From an uncultured bacterium (GTDB lineage Bacteria > Pseudomonadota > Gammaproteobacteria > Burkholderiales > Burkholderiaceae_C), in contig CAIKUF010000092.1 in the NCBI GenBank assembly GCA_903830565.1, forward strand, positions 1 through 38,813: 38,813 bases of DNA, written 5' to 3'. Made by a program: the position numbers and the translations under genes. The notes under the pieces were generated by a model that was not told the DNA's origin, did no database searches, and saw nothing but the letters and a program-made list of their open reading frames with translations. Shown piece by piece: positions 23,911 through 32,520 of the stretch. The stretch's first letter is position 1; every line of letters begins with the position of its first letter.

Positions 23911-24405
23911 ATGGCCACCGACAACGAACTGCTGCTGATCGAACAACTGCGCAACGCGATGAAGAGCCGCGCGCTGGTGTACGCCGCGATGTACGAGGAG
24001 ATCGCCGCCGAGTACGGCACCGACAAGGCGCGCGAGATCTGCAAGCGCGCGATCTACAAGCGCGGCGAGGCCATTGCCGGCGTCTTCGCGCCGCACGCAC
24101 CGGGCGACCTCGCGGCCTTGAAGGACACCTTCCTCAACTTCATCCCGCAGGGAGAGCACATTTTCGCGCCCGAAGTCGTGCAGTGCACCGCCGACGAGCT
24201 CGAGATCCAGTTCCACCGCTGCCCGCTGAAGGAGGCCTGGCTCGAAGCTGGCTACGACGGCGCGGCGCTGGAGAACCTGTGCGACATCGGCGGCGTCGTC
24301 GATTACGGCACCTTCGAGAAGGCCGGCTTCTCGCTGCGCTCGGAAACCTGGAAAGCCGGCCGCGAAGGCTGTTGCCGTCTTCACATCACGCCCGGGCCGG
24401 GCTGA
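23911..24405 (+). CDS. L-2-amino-thiazoline-4-carboxylate (ATC) hydrolase-family protein
   Basis: A 164-residue protein resembling the ATC hydrolase family, named for the Pseudomonas enzyme that opens L-2-amino-thiazoline-4-carboxylate toward cysteine. Family features include the N-terminal helix ELLLIEQLRNAMKSRALVYA, GTDKAREICKRAIYKRGEAI, the central beta part FHRCPLKEAWLEAGY and the Cys/Asp-rich LCDIGGVVDYGTFE. Members also act on other ring amides, so the substrate is open. It lies 45 bases upstream of a branched-chain-amino-acid-type binding-protein gene and is probably the first gene of that operon. No clear ribosome site. Confidence 0.78.
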   Translation: MATDNELLLIEQLRNAMKSRALVYAAMYEEIAAEYGTDKAREICKRAIYKRGEAIAGVFAPHAPGDLAALKDTFLNFIPQGEHIFAPEVVQCTADELEIQFHRCPLKEAWLEAGYDGAALENLCDIGGVVDYGTFEKAGFSLRSETWKAGREGCCRLHITPGPG

Positions 24406-24450
24406 GTCCAGCACCTGTTTCACCGCACCCATTCAACACCGGAGATCCCC

Positions 24451-25563
24451 ATGACCTTCTCGATTCGCTCCCTCGCCGTCAGCGCGGCACTGCTCTTGGG
24501 CGCCAGCGTGGCGCTGGCGCAGGACATCGTCGTCGGCTACCAGCTCCCGCTCACCGGCGCGCAGTCGCAGTACGGCGAGGTGTTCCGCAACGCGGCGACG
24601 ATGCAGCTCGAAAAGTTCAACGCCGCCGGCGGCGTCGGCGGGCGCAAGGTGCAGATCGTCTACGAAGACTCGAAGTCCGACCCCAAGGAAGCCGTCAACA
24701 TCGCGCGCAAGTTCGTCGACGACAAGCGCATCGTCGCCGTGCTCGGCGACTTCGCGAGCGGCCCGTCGATGGCGGCCGGCGAGGTCTACGGCAAGGAAGG
24801 CATGCCGCAGCTTTCGCAGACGGCGTCGCACCCCGACTTCCTGAAGGTCTCGAACTGGCAGTTCCGCAACATCACGACGCAGGCCCAGGAAGGCCCGTTC
24901 AACGCCAAGTGGCTGCGCGACGCCGGCGTGAAGACGGTGGCCATCATCGGCCTGCAAAACGACTGGGGCCTGTCTGCGACCGGCGAATTCGCCAAGGCCT
25001 TCGAGGCGCTCGGCGGCAAGGTCACGAGCACCGAACTCTTCAATCCGAACGCGCGCGACTTCAAAGCCATCCTGACCAAGGTCGTGCAGGCCAAGCCCGA
25101 CGCGATCTACTTCGCGATGTTCTACGAAGAGGGCGCGCTGATCCTGCAGCAGGCGAAGCAGCTTGGCGTCACCGCCAAGCTGTACTCGGCGTCGCCGTTC
25201 TACGCGCCCAAGCTGATCGAGCTGGCCGGGCCGGCCGCGGAGGGCGTGCTGCTGTCGACGACCTTCGTCGCCGACAGCCCGTCGCCGCTCGTCACCGCTT
25301 TCGTTGCCGAGTACAAGAAGCGCTACGGCGGCGAGCCCAACCAGTTCGCGGCGCAGGCCTACGACGCGGTCGGCATCCTGCTCGAAGCGATCAAGCGCGC
25401 CGGCCCGAACGCGACGCGCGCGCAGATCCGCGACGCGCTCGCCGCCACCGCCAACTACCCCGGCGTGACCGGCGAGACGACCTTCGACCGGGCCACCCGC
25501 GAGCCGAACAAGACGCTCGCCAAGCTGCAGATCAAGGGCGGCAAGTTCGTTCCTGCGCAGTAG
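24451..25563 (+). CDS. branched-chain-amino-acid-type ABC transporter substrate-binding protein
   Basis: A 370-residue periplasmic binding protein of the LivJ/Leu-Ile-Val class. A signal peptide covers about residues 1-23 (LAVSAALLLGASVALA). The mature start DIVVGYQLPLTGAQSQYG is the usual first ligand-binding segment. Internal markers are YEDSKSDPKEAVNIARKFV, LGDFASGPSMAAGEVYG and the late FAAQAYDAVGILLEAI. GGAG precedes the ATG. Its ligand is not necessarily leucine; the adjacent ATC-hydrolase-like gene hints at an amino-acid analogue or amide. Confidence 0.92.
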   Translation: MTFSIRSLAVSAALLLGASVALAQDIVVGYQLPLTGAQSQYGEVFRNAATMQLEKFNAAGGVGGRKVQIVYEDSKSDPKEAVNIARKFVDDKRIVAVLGDFASGPSMAAGEVYGKEGMPQLSQTASHPDFLKVSNWQFRNITTQAQEGPFNAKWLRDAGVKTVAIIGLQNDWGLSATGEFAKAFEALGGKVTSTELFNPNARDFKAILTKVVQAKPDAIYFAMFYEEGALILQQAKQLGVTAKLYSASPFYAPKLIELAGPAAEGVLLSTTFVADSPSPLVTAFVAEYKKRYGGEPNQFAAQAYDAVGILLEAIKRAGPNATRAQIRDALAATANYPGVTGETTFDRATREPNKTLAKLQIKGGKFVPAQ

Positions 25564-25583
25564 GGCGGGCGCTGCGCGCGCCG

Positions 25584-26498
25584 ATGGATCCCATCGTCCT
25601 GCTGCAGCAGGTCGTCAACGGCCTGTCGATCGGCCTCGTCTATGCCTTGATGGCGATCGGCTTCACGCTGATCTTCGGCGTGCTCAACGTCGTCAACTTC
25701 GCGCACGGCGAGGTCTACACCGTCGGCGCGTTCGCCGGGCTGCTCGTCATCACCGCGCTCGCGCCGCCGCTGTGGCTGGTGCTGCTGCTGGTGCTCGCCA
25801 GCGGCGGCATCGCCGGCTGGGTGCTCGAGCGCATCGCGTTTCGGCCGTTCCGGCGCTTTCGCGACGAGGCCTCGATCAAGTCGAAGGCGATGCGCGAGGC
25901 GACGCTGCTGTCGTCGCTCGCCGTCTCGATCATCGTTCGCGAGGCGCTGGAGATGAAGTTCTCGGGCGAGATGCAGACCATCCCGCAGGCCTACCTGCTG
26001 CAAAGCCCGATCCAACTCGGCCCGATCACGATCACCGACGGCAACCTCATCATCTTCGCGCTCTCGGCGGCGATGCTGATCGCGCTGCAGTACGTGCTGC
26101 ACCGCACGCGCATCGGCCTCGCGATACGCGCGGTGTCGAACAACGTGCTCGGCGTGCAGTTCGTCGGCATCGACACCAATCGCGCGATCGTCGCCACCTT
26201 CGTCGTCGGTTCGATGCTGGGCGCGGTCGCCGGCATCATGGTCGGGCTTTACCAGGGCGCTATCTTCCCACAGATGGGCTTCGAGCCGGGGCTCAAGGCC
26301 TTCGTCGCGATGGTGATGGGGGGCCTCTCCAGCATCCCCGGCGCGGTGATCTGCGCGCTCATCCTCGGCGTCTCGGAGTCGGTCGCGACGCAGTACTTCT
26401 CCGACGGCTGGAAGGCCCTCGTGTCGTACTCGTTCCTGCTCGCCACGCTGTGGCTGTTTCCGTCCGGCATCTTCGGCTTCAAGAAGGAGAAGATGTGA
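25584..26498 (+). CDS. ABC transporter permease, LivH type
   Basis: A 304-residue inner-membrane permease. It begins ILLQQ-like VLLQQVVNGLSIGLVYALMA and has the LivH hallmark FGVLNVVNFAHGEVYTVGAF. About eight hydrophobic segments follow, with the cytoplasmic coupling region AIRAVSNNVLGVQFVGIDTN and GGLSSIPGAVICALILGVSE. It lies 20 bases after the binding-protein gene and overlaps the next permease gene by four bases. Confidence 0.93.
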   Translation: MDPIVLLQQVVNGLSIGLVYALMAIGFTLIFGVLNVVNFAHGEVYTVGAFAGLLVITALAPPLWLVLLLVLASGGIAGWVLERIAFRPFRRFRDEASIKSKAMREATLLSSLAVSIIVREALEMKFSGEMQTIPQAYLLQSPIQLGPITITDGNLIIFALSAAMLIALQYVLHRTRIGLAIRAVSNNVLGVQFVGIDTNRAIVATFVVGSMLGAVAGIMVGLYQGAIFPQMGFEPGLKAFVAMVMGGLSSIPGAVICALILGVSESVATQYFSDGWKALVSYSFLLATLWLFPSGIFGFKKEKM

Positions 26499-27463
26499 GG
26501 GTTCGGCTCAACCCCGTGTTGATCGTCGGCCTGGCGCTGCTGCTGGTCGGGCTGGTAGCCTTCAAGTCGAGCTACTTCACGCAGATCGCGATCACGACCA
26601 TGATCTACGTGATCCTGACCGCGAGCCTGAACCTGATCACCGGCTCGGCCGGGTTGCTCAGCCTCGGCCACGCGGCGTTCTTCGGCGTCGGCGCGTACAC
26701 CGCGGCGCTGCTGGCGACGCGCTTTGGCTGGCCGTTCTGGCTCACCGTTCCCGCGGCAGGCGCCGCCGCGGCGCTGGTGGGCGTGGTGGTCGCGGTGCCG
26801 ACGACGCGCCTGACGAGCATCTACTTTGCCGTCGCGACTCTGGGCATCGGCGAGATGATCTACGTGACGCTGCTCAACTGGGTCGACCTCACGCGCGGGC
26901 CGATGGGCATCCGCGGCATCCCCGGCATCGAGCTGTTCGGATTCAGCGGCATAACACTCAGCCTCATCGTCACCGCGCTCGTGATGCTGGCCGCGCTGTG
27001 GCTGGTGCACCGGCTCACGCACTCGTACTACGGCAACTCGCTGCGCGCGCTGCGCGAGGACGACGCCTGCGCCGACGCGATGGGCATCGACGTCGCGCGC
27101 CTGAAGCTGCAGGTCTTCGGCGTCGCCTGCTGCCTGGCCGGCGTCGCCGGCGCGCTGTTCGCGCACACGACGAACTACATCAGCCCGGAGAGCTTTCGCT
27201 TCGGCGAATCGATCTTGCTGCTGTCGATGGTCGTCGTCGGGGGCCTCGGGAGCCTGTACGGCTCGGTGATCGGCGCGGTGCTGCTGTCGGTGCTGCCCGA
27301 ACTGCTGCGCGAGCTCGGGAGCTACCGCATGGTGGTGGTCGGCATCGTGCTCTTCCTCTCGATTCTCTTCATGCCGCGCGGGCTGGTCGGCGAGGTCTCG
27401 GCGATCGATCTGTTCCGGCGCCAGACCCGGCGCGACGGCGCCGCGCGGCGCAGCGCCTGGTGA
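26495..27463 (+). CDS. ABC transporter permease, LivM type
   Basis: A 322-residue permease partner of the LivH-type protein. The start is a GTG at 26495 inside the upstream stop (GTGA), six bases after AAGGAG. Hallmarks are SLNLITGSAGLLSLGHAAFF, VGAYTAALLATRFGWPFW and the coupling segment RALREDDACADAMGIDVARL. About nine membrane segments are visible. The C-terminal tail after FMPRGLVGEV is short and basic. The gene ends two bases before the LivG-type ATPase gene. Confidence 0.92.
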   Translation: MRVRLNPVLIVGLALLLVGLVAFKSSYFTQIAITTMIYVILTASLNLITGSAGLLSLGHAAFFGVGAYTAALLATRFGWPFWLTVPAAGAAAALVGVVVAVPTTRLTSIYFAVATLGIGEMIYVTLLNWVDLTRGPMGIRGIPGIELFGFSGITLSLIVTALVMLAALWLVHRLTHSYYGNSLRALREDDACADAMGIDVARLKLQVFGVACCLAGVAGALFAHTTNYISPESFRFGESILLLSMVVVGGLGSLYGSVIGAVLLSVLPELLRELGSYRMVVVGIVLFLSILFMPRGLVGEVSAIDLFRRQTRRDGAARRSAW

Positions 27464-27465
27464 GC

Positions 27466-28224
27466 ATGGACGCGCCGCTGCTCGCCCTGCGCAAGCTCTC
27501 GCGCCGCTTCGGCGGCCTGACCGCCGTCGACGATGTCTCGGCCGAGATACGCAGCGGCGAGCTCGTCGGCCTGATCGGGCCCAACGGCGCCGGCAAAACG
27601 ACGCTCTTCAACCTGATCTCGGGCGTGACCCCGCCGTCGGCAGGCGACGTGCAGCTCGCCGGCCGCACGATCACCGGGCTGCGCCCGTTCGAGGTCGCGC
27701 GCGCGGGCGTCGGCCGCACGTTCCAGAACCTGCGCATCTTCCCCAACATGACGGTGTTCGACAACGTCTCGGTCGGCGCCATCCGCGCCAGCGGCCTGCG
27801 CGATGCGCTGGGGCCGCGCGGCACCGCCGCGGCGCGCGCGATCAGCGAGGTCTCGGCCGAGATGCTGGGCAAGGTGGGCCTCTCGGCCTTCGCCGACGAG
27901 CTCGCGGCCAACCTCTCGTACGGCAAGCGCAAGATGCTCGAGATCGCGCGTGCGCTCGCCGGCCGGCCGCGGCTGCTGATCCTCGACGAACCTGCGGCCG
28001 GGCTGAACGACACCGAGACCGCCGACCTGGCGCGCTTCATCGAGCAGTTGCGCGCCGAGGGCCTGACCATCCTCCTCGTCGAGCACGACATGGGCCTCGT
28101 GATGCGCGTCTGCAGCCGCGTCATCGTGCTCGCCTTCGGGCGCAAGATCGCCGACGCCGAACCGGCCGCCGTGCAGCGCGACCCGGCCGTGCTCGACGCC
28201 TACCTCGGCACGGGCGACGAATGA
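27466..28224 (+). CDS. ABC transporter ATPase, LivG type
   Basis: A 252-residue ATPase of the same importer. Walker A GPNGAGKTT, the LivG-type loop VGRTFQNLRIFPNMTVFDN, signature LSYGKRKMLEIARAL (the usual second Gly-Gly is YG), Walker B LLILDEPAAGLN and the switch histidine in LLVEHDMG are all present. It overlaps the LivF-type gene start by four bases. Confidence 0.93.
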   Translation: MDAPLLALRKLSRRFGGLTAVDDVSAEIRSGELVGLIGPNGAGKTTLFNLISGVTPPSAGDVQLAGRTITGLRPFEVARAGVGRTFQNLRIFPNMTVFDNVSVGAIRASGLRDALGPRGTAAARAISEVSAEMLGKVGLSAFADELAANLSYGKRKMLEIARALAGRPRLLILDEPAAGLNDTETADLARFIEQLRAEGLTILLVEHDMGLVMRVCSRVIVLAFGRKIADAEPAAVQRDPAVLDAYLGTGDE

Positions 28225-28946
28225 GCGCCGTCGCCGCGTTGCAGGTCGAGCGCCTCGTCGTGCGCATGGGCGGGCAGCAGATCCTGAGCGAAGTCAGCCT
28301 GACGGTGCCCGAGGGCGGCGTCGTCACCGTGCTCGGCGCCAACGGCGTCGGCAAGACGACGCTGATGCGTACGCTGTCGGGCATCTACCGCGCCAGCAGC
28401 GGCAGCATCGCGCTCGCCGGCGAGGCGATTGCCGGCCAGCCCTCGCACCGCATCGTCGCCAAGGGCCTGGCGCAGGCGCCCGAGGGGCGGCAGGTGTTCT
28501 CCAACATGACGGTGCGCGAGAACCTCGTCCTCGGCGCCGGCGCCCTCGCCGGGCGCGAGTTCGAGCGCACGTTCGATGACGTGCTGCTGCGCTTCCCGCT
28601 GCTGCGCGAGCGGCTCGCGCAGCAGGCCGGTTCGCTCTCGGGCGGCGAGCAGCAGATGCTGTGCATAGGCCGCGCGCTGATGAGCCGGCCGCGCCTGCTG
28701 CTGCTCGACGAGCCGTCGCTGGGCCTCGCGCCCAAGATCGTCAAACAGATCTTCGACCTCATCGCCAGCATCCGCGCCGGCGGCACCGCCATCCTGCTCG
28801 TCGAACAGAATGTCCGCGCTGCCCTGAAGGTGGCCGACTACGGCTACGTGATGGAAGGCGGGCGCATCGCCCTCGAAGGGCCGGCGGCACAACTGCGCGA
28901 GGACCCGCGGGTGAGGGATGCTTACCTGGGTGGGGCGGGGCATTGA
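28221..28946 (+). CDS. ABC transporter ATPase, LivF type
   Basis: A 241-residue ATPase that completes the importer. Walker A GANGVGKTT, the LivF-type segment GLAQAPEGRQVFSNMTVREN, signature LSGGEQQMLCIGRAL, Walker B LLLLDEPSLGLAP and LLVEQNVRAAL (Gln in place of the switch histidine, as usual in LivF) are visible. It is the last gene of the operon; a hairpin follows the stop by six bases. Confidence 0.93.
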   Translation: MSAVAALQVERLVVRMGGQQILSEVSLTVPEGGVVTVLGANGVGKTTLMRTLSGIYRASSGSIALAGEAIAGQPSHRIVAKGLAQAPEGRQVFSNMTVRENLVLGAGALAGREFERTFDDVLLRFPLLRERLAQQAGSLSGGEQQMLCIGRALMSRPRLLLLDEPSLGLAPKIVKQIFDLIASIRAGGTAILLVEQNVRAALKVADYGYVMEGGRIALEGPAAQLREDPRVRDAYLGGAGH

Positions 28947-28952
28947 GTCGCC

Positions 28953-28969
28953 CCCCAGCGTTGCTGGGG
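28953..28969 (+). terminator. hairpin after the liv-type operon
   Basis: CCCCAGC (28953-28959), GTT, GCTGGGG (28963-28969), a perfect 7-bp stem just after the LivF stop. No clear U-run follows, so it is a weak or Rho-assisted terminator, or the edge of the adjoining low-GC cassette. Confidence 0.4.
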
Positions 28970-29180
28970 ATTCAAATTCAAGACCCGTCCCACCTTGACT
29001 TGTCCGTCTTTCCGTGTCTTTCGGCGGGCACTTGCCTGCGCCAATTGTCAAGTGGGGATTCCAGTTTCGGCTGATTCCAATTGTCTACGAAACGCAGTGT
29101 CCCCACTGGTCTGTTCTGCTCGGGGCTGCCATAGTGATCGCCATGCGGCATCCATTCTTGCCGCGCTGGAGTTCACTACT

Positions 29181-29318
29181 ATGTTGCGCCTTCCCGAGCT
29201 TTCCGACGTGTCCAACCTTGTCGCCACCCTAGATAGGCACCCGTTCGGTGCACTCGCGACCATCGTACTTGCCGGCATCATCGTCGTAGCGATTTTGGCA
29301 ATTCGTAGGTTGAGGTGA
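29181..29318 (+). CDS. small single-span membrane protein (possible)
   Basis: A 45-codon frame with one hydrophobic segment (ALATIVLAGIIVVAILAI) followed by a basic tail RRLR, a normal small inner-membrane topology. GGAG lies about ten bases upstream of the ATG. No family is recognised. It lies in the low-GC island, so it may be an acquired gene or a chance frame. Confidence 0.33.
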   Translation: MLRLPELSDVSNLVATLDRHPFGALATIVLAGIIVVAILAIRRLR

Positions 29319-29481
29319 AGTGGGAATATGCCGCACATGAGTCGGTCGGTCGTCTTGGCAGTGTGCTGTCACGATCTCCGATTTGTCACGCGCTTGCGGT
29401 CTTAGCTTCAGAAAGAACGGCGACAGTCTTCGGCGCGCCGAGCGCAATTGTCCCAAGCTGGACAAGGGCAGACGCATATGC

Positions 29482-29907
29482 CTATTTCCGAAGCCAGTCC
29501 TTAACTGACTTGCGAATGAACAAGTAGGAAGTCTCTAAGCCTTCGCTATCGCTTGAATAGCAGGTCTTGGTTATATCCGACTTCGCAGAGGCAAAGCCTT
29601 CGCCTTGATAGCCCAGGAGAAGCATTTCCTCCATCGCTTGTCGTTCGTAGAGGGTCGAGGTAACCCTCTCAAAGAAAGGATTCATCTCGACCAATGAAGT
29701 CCTCTCAAGACCCGCACTTTTTGAGAATTCCCCTACTGCCCGGGAAAACGCCACACGCCAGCAAATGTCCTTGCTACTTATCGTCCTCAACGCCTGCTGA
29801 TTGCTGGGTGCATTCAAGTCATCCGCGGCCATGAGTAGCGGTTTCGGTGGGCTACCGCAGGCAGCAAGCAGTAAGCAACATACAAGTACCAGACGGGATT
29901 TGCTCAT
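29482..29907 (-). CDS. orphan lipoprotein of unknown function
   Basis: A 141-residue protein with a lipoprotein signal peptide: a hydrophobic stretch LVLVCCLLLAAC ends in the lipobox LAAC with the lipidated cysteine at residue 17. The mature part is mostly helical (CWRVAFSRAVGEFSKSAGLE, RQAMEEMLLLGYQGEGFASA) and has two further cysteines that could pair. No domain is recognised. Its codon use is visibly less GC-rich than that of flanking genes, suggesting transfer. Weak ribosome site. Confidence 0.72.
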   Translation of the reverse strand: MSKSRLVLVCCLLLAACGSPPKPLLMAADDLNAPSNQQALRTISSKDICWRVAFSRAVGEFSKSAGLERTSLVEMNPFFERVTSTLYERQAMEEMLLLGYQGEGFASAKSDITKTCYSSDSEGLETSYLFIRKSVKDWLRK

Positions 29908-29966
29908 TTGACGCTCGGGAGTTGTGAAGGATCAGTAAGGCGCCGTGCTGCAAAAGCGCGGGGTCA

Positions 29967-30038
29967 GGTCTTGAATCTAAACCCCTGCCCAGCCGGTAGA
30001 GCAAACGTGTCATCAAAGGGTCTTGATTCTGAACTCCT
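29967..30038 (+). repeat. direct repeat pair at the right edge of the low-GC island
   Basis: GGTCTTGAATCTAAACCCCT (29967-29986) and GGTCTTGATTCTGAACTCCT (30019-30038) agree at 17 of 20 positions and are 52 bases apart. The first is preceded by GGGGTCA, a common companion of REP-type repeats. Confidence 0.6.
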
Positions 30039-30121
30039 TTGGTCCCGGACCGCACTTCGATCTGCCGCCGCCATCGCAGCGGGCTGTTCTCGCGAGAGGG
30101 ATAGTTTGCGGAAATCTGAGA

Positions 30122-31303
30122 TCAACTCCTGATCCTTTCGATCTTCAACGCCCGCCAGCAACACAAAGCCGCCAGCGCCGCCGCCCCGCTGGCGGCCCAG
30201 AACACCGCGGCGAAGCCGTAGGCCTCGCTCAGCGCGCCGCCGGCCACGCCGCCGATCACGCCCGAGGCGCCGTAGCCGAGCACCGAATACAGCGCTTGGC
30301 CGCGGCCGCGCAATCGGCCCGGGAAGTGCTGGTTGATGACGCCGATGCACGCGGTGTGCTGGGCCGCGAAGGTCAGTGCGTGCGTGCATTGCGCGAGCAC
30401 GAGGACCCACACGATGTGGCCGAACGCGGCGGTCGCGGCAAAGCGCAGCGCCGAGACGAGCGCGGCGAGCAGCAGCCAGCCGTGCAGTGGCAGCCGTTGC
30501 ACCCAGCGGCCCTGGAACCAGAACCAGACCACCTCCACCGCCACGCCCAGCGCCCACATCAAGCCAACCGCGCCCTTGGCGTAGCCGAGCGAATCGAGGT
30601 AGAGCGAGAAGAACGCATACAGGCTCGTGTGCGCCAGCACGGTGAAGAACACACCTGCGAAGAACCAGGCCACGACCGGCTGGCGCAGCACGGCCATCGC
30701 ACCGGCAGCGGTGCTCGCGGTGTGCGCGGCCTCGCGTACCATGGGCAGGCGAAGCGACGCCAGCAGCAACAGGCCGAGCAGCGCGATCACGAACAGCGGA
30801 AAGCGGGCCACCCCCAGCCATTGCAGCGCAAAGCCACTGCCGGCGACGGTGGCGATGAAGCCGACCGAGCCCCAGACGCGAACGCGGCCGTAGCGGGTGG
30901 CGTCGAGCACGCCTTCCTTGCTGACGAGGTGGGCCAGAGCCGCCTCGTTGATCGGCACCACGCCGGCCGTGCAGACGAAGAGCGCGGCGGTGACGAAGGC
31001 GATCCACGCGTACGTGGGCGAGAGCAGGTAGCCGAGCGAGCAGACGAGCGCCAGCGCGATGGCCCAGCGCAGCAGCAAGGTGCGCGCGCCCGTGTGGTCG
31101 GCCAGCCAGCCCCAGGCGTAGGGGCTGACGAGGCGGGTCGCGCTTTGCAGCGACGCCAGCGTGCCGATGGCCAGCGTGCTGAGGCCCAGGCTGCGAAACC
31201 ACAGCGGCGCGTAGCTGCCGTACAGCCCGGCGTAGGCGAAGTACGCGAAGGAGACGCTGCCGAACGCGAACAGCGCGCGGCGGCGGTTCGTGTCGCCTGG
31301 CAT
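30122..31303 (-). CDS. MFS transporter, HcaT/3-phenylpropionate permease-like
   Basis: A 393-residue major facilitator protein with about 12 membrane segments in two halves. It begins ALFAFGSVSFAYFAYAGLYG, followed by the loop SPYAWGWLADHTGARTLLLR (MFS motif A-like DHTGAR), and resembles the MFS_1_like group that includes HcaT. The ATG at 31303 shares a base with the aroC stop (TGATG), so the two are translationally coupled. An aromatic or carboxylate substrate is plausible from similarity and the aroC neighbour, but unproven. Confidence 0.85.
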   Translation of the reverse strand: MPGDTNRRRALFAFGSVSFAYFAYAGLYGSYAPLWFRSLGLSTLAIGTLASLQSATRLVSPYAWGWLADHTGARTLLLRWAIALALVCSLGYLLSPTYAWIAFVTAALFVCTAGVVPINEAALAHLVSKEGVLDATRYGRVRVWGSVGFIATVAGSGFALQWLGVARFPLFVIALLGLLLLASLRLPMVREAAHTASTAAGAMAVLRQPVVAWFFAGVFFTVLAHTSLYAFFSLYLDSLGYAKGAVGLMWALGVAVEVVWFWFQGRWVQRLPLHGWLLLAALVSALRFAATAAFGHIVWVLVLAQCTHALTFAAQHTACIGVINQHFPGRLRGRGQALYSVLGYGASGVIGGVAGGALSEAYGFAAVFWAASGAAALAALCCWRALKIERIRS

Positions 31304-32406
31304 CAGCCCTGCGTCTGAGCCGGGATCGGTGGAATGGCCAGCCTCACGTCGCCGCACTGCGCGCGGTGGCGCAGCGCGTGGTCCATCAGCACGAGGGCGA
31401 GCATGGCCTCGGCGATCGGCGTCGCGCGGATGCCGACGCAGGGGTCGTGGCGGCCGAAGGTCTCGACCACCGTCGGCTCGCCCGCGCGATCGATCGACGC
31501 CCGCGGCAGGCGGATCGAGCTCGTCGGCTTGATCGCCAGCTCGACCGTGATGTCCTGCCCGCTGCTGATGCCGCCGAGCATGCCGCCGGCGTTGTTGCTG
31601 CGAAAGCCCTGCGGCGTCAGCTCATCGCCATGCGTGCTTCCGCGCTGGGCCACGGACGCGAAGCCGGCGCCGATCTCGACGCCCTTGACGGCGTTGATGC
31701 CCATCATCGCGTAGGCGATCTCGGCGTCGAGCTTGTCGAACAGCGGCTCGCCCAGGCCCGCGGGCACGTTGGTCGCCTCGACACGGATGCGCGCGCCGAC
31801 CGAGTCGCCGGCCTTGCGCAGCGCGTCCATCGCCGCTTCGAGCCCTTCGATGCCACTCGCGTTGGCGGCGAAGAACGGGTTGTTAGGCACATGCTCCCAG
31901 CCTTCGAACGGGATCTCGATCTCGCCCAGCGCCGTCATGCAGCCGCGGAATTGCGTGCCGTACTGCTCGCGCAGCCACTTGCGCGCGACCGCGCCGGCGC
32001 CGACCATCGGCGCCGTCAGGCGCGCCGAGGAGCGCCCGCCGCCGCGCGGGTCGCGCAGGCCGTACTTGCGCCAGTAGCTGTAGTCGGCGTGGCCGGGACG
32101 GAAGGTGTCGAGCAGATTGCCGTAGTCCTTGCTGCGCTGGTCGGTGTTGCGGATCAAGAGGCAGATCGGCGTGCCCGTGGTCAGGCCTTCGTAGACGCCG
32201 GAGAGGATCTCCACCGCATCGGCCTCGCTGCGCTGCGTGACGTGGCGGCTGGTGCCGGGGCGGCGGCGGTCGAGCTCGGGCTGGATGTCGGATTCGGCCA
32301 GGGCCATGCCGGGCGGGCAGCCGTCGATCACGCAGCCGATGGCGGGGCCGTGGCTCTCACCGAAGTTGGTGACGCGAAACAGGGTGCCGAGGGTGCTGCC
32401 GGACAT
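31303..32406 (-). CDS. aroC: chorismate synthase
   Basis: A 367-residue enzyme converting 5-enolpyruvylshikimate-3-phosphate to chorismate, the last step of the shikimate pathway, using reduced FMN. Signature segments are [19 protein letters not shown] at the N-terminus, [33 protein letters not shown] and the late [12 protein letters not shown] and [14 protein letters not shown]. Length is normal. It is upstream of and overlaps the MFS transporter gene. No strong Shine-Dalgarno is seen. Confidence 0.97.
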   Translation of the reverse strand: MSGSTLGTLFRVTNFGESHGPAIGCVIDGCPPGMALAESDIQPELDRRRPGTSRHVTQRSEADAVEILSGVYEGLTTGTPICLLIRNTDQRSKDYGNLLDTFRPGHADYSYWRKYGLRDPRGGGRSSARLTAPMVGAGAVARKWLREQYGTQFRGCMTALGEIEIPFEGWEHVPNNPFFAANASGIEGLEAAMDALRKAGDSVGARIRVEATNVPAGLGEPLFDKLDAEIAYAMMGINAVKGVEIGAGFASVAQRGSTHGDELTPQGFRSNNAGGMLGGISSGQDITVELAIKPTSSIRLPRASIDRAGEPTVVETFGRHDPCVGIRATPIAEAMLALVLMDHALRHRAQCGDVRLAIPPIPAQTQG

Positions 32407-32475
32407 GGCGGGTCTGAATTGAGCGCGTCGCGCTTCGGTGGAAGCTCACATCGCGCAGCGATGCGACGCCGGAAC

Positions 32476-32500
32476 CAAAACCACCGCCCGCAGGCGGTGG
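32476..32500 (-). terminator. Rho-independent terminator of the CBS-domain gene
   Basis: On the minus strand CCACCGCC, TGCG, GGCGGTGG forms a perfect 8-bp stem (32500-32481) followed directly by TTTTGG. It lies 20 bases after the CBS gene stop and before aroC, so it should separate the two transcripts. Confidence 0.78.
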
Positions 32501-32520
32501 CGCAAGGGAGAGACCCGATT

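Larger units (their letters stand above)
28974..30038. mobile_element. low-GC island bounded by inverted GGTCTTGAAT motifs
   Basis: Base composition drops from about two-thirds GC in neighbouring genes to roughly half between about 28.99 and 30.1 kb. At the left edge AAATTCAAGACC (28974-28985) is the inverted match (11 of 12) of GGTCTTGAATCT (29967-29978) at the right edge. A further diverged direct copy lies at 30019-30038. Such GGTCTTGAAT motifs resemble repeats that accompany REP-associated (Y1) transposases, but no transposase gene is seen. The interior holds a possible small membrane protein and an orphan lipoprotein. Confidence 0.42.

Noticed and set aside
28953-28969. Strong intrinsic terminator after the liv-type operon
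   Set aside because: The stem is good but no U-run follows, so it is listed only as a weak candidate.
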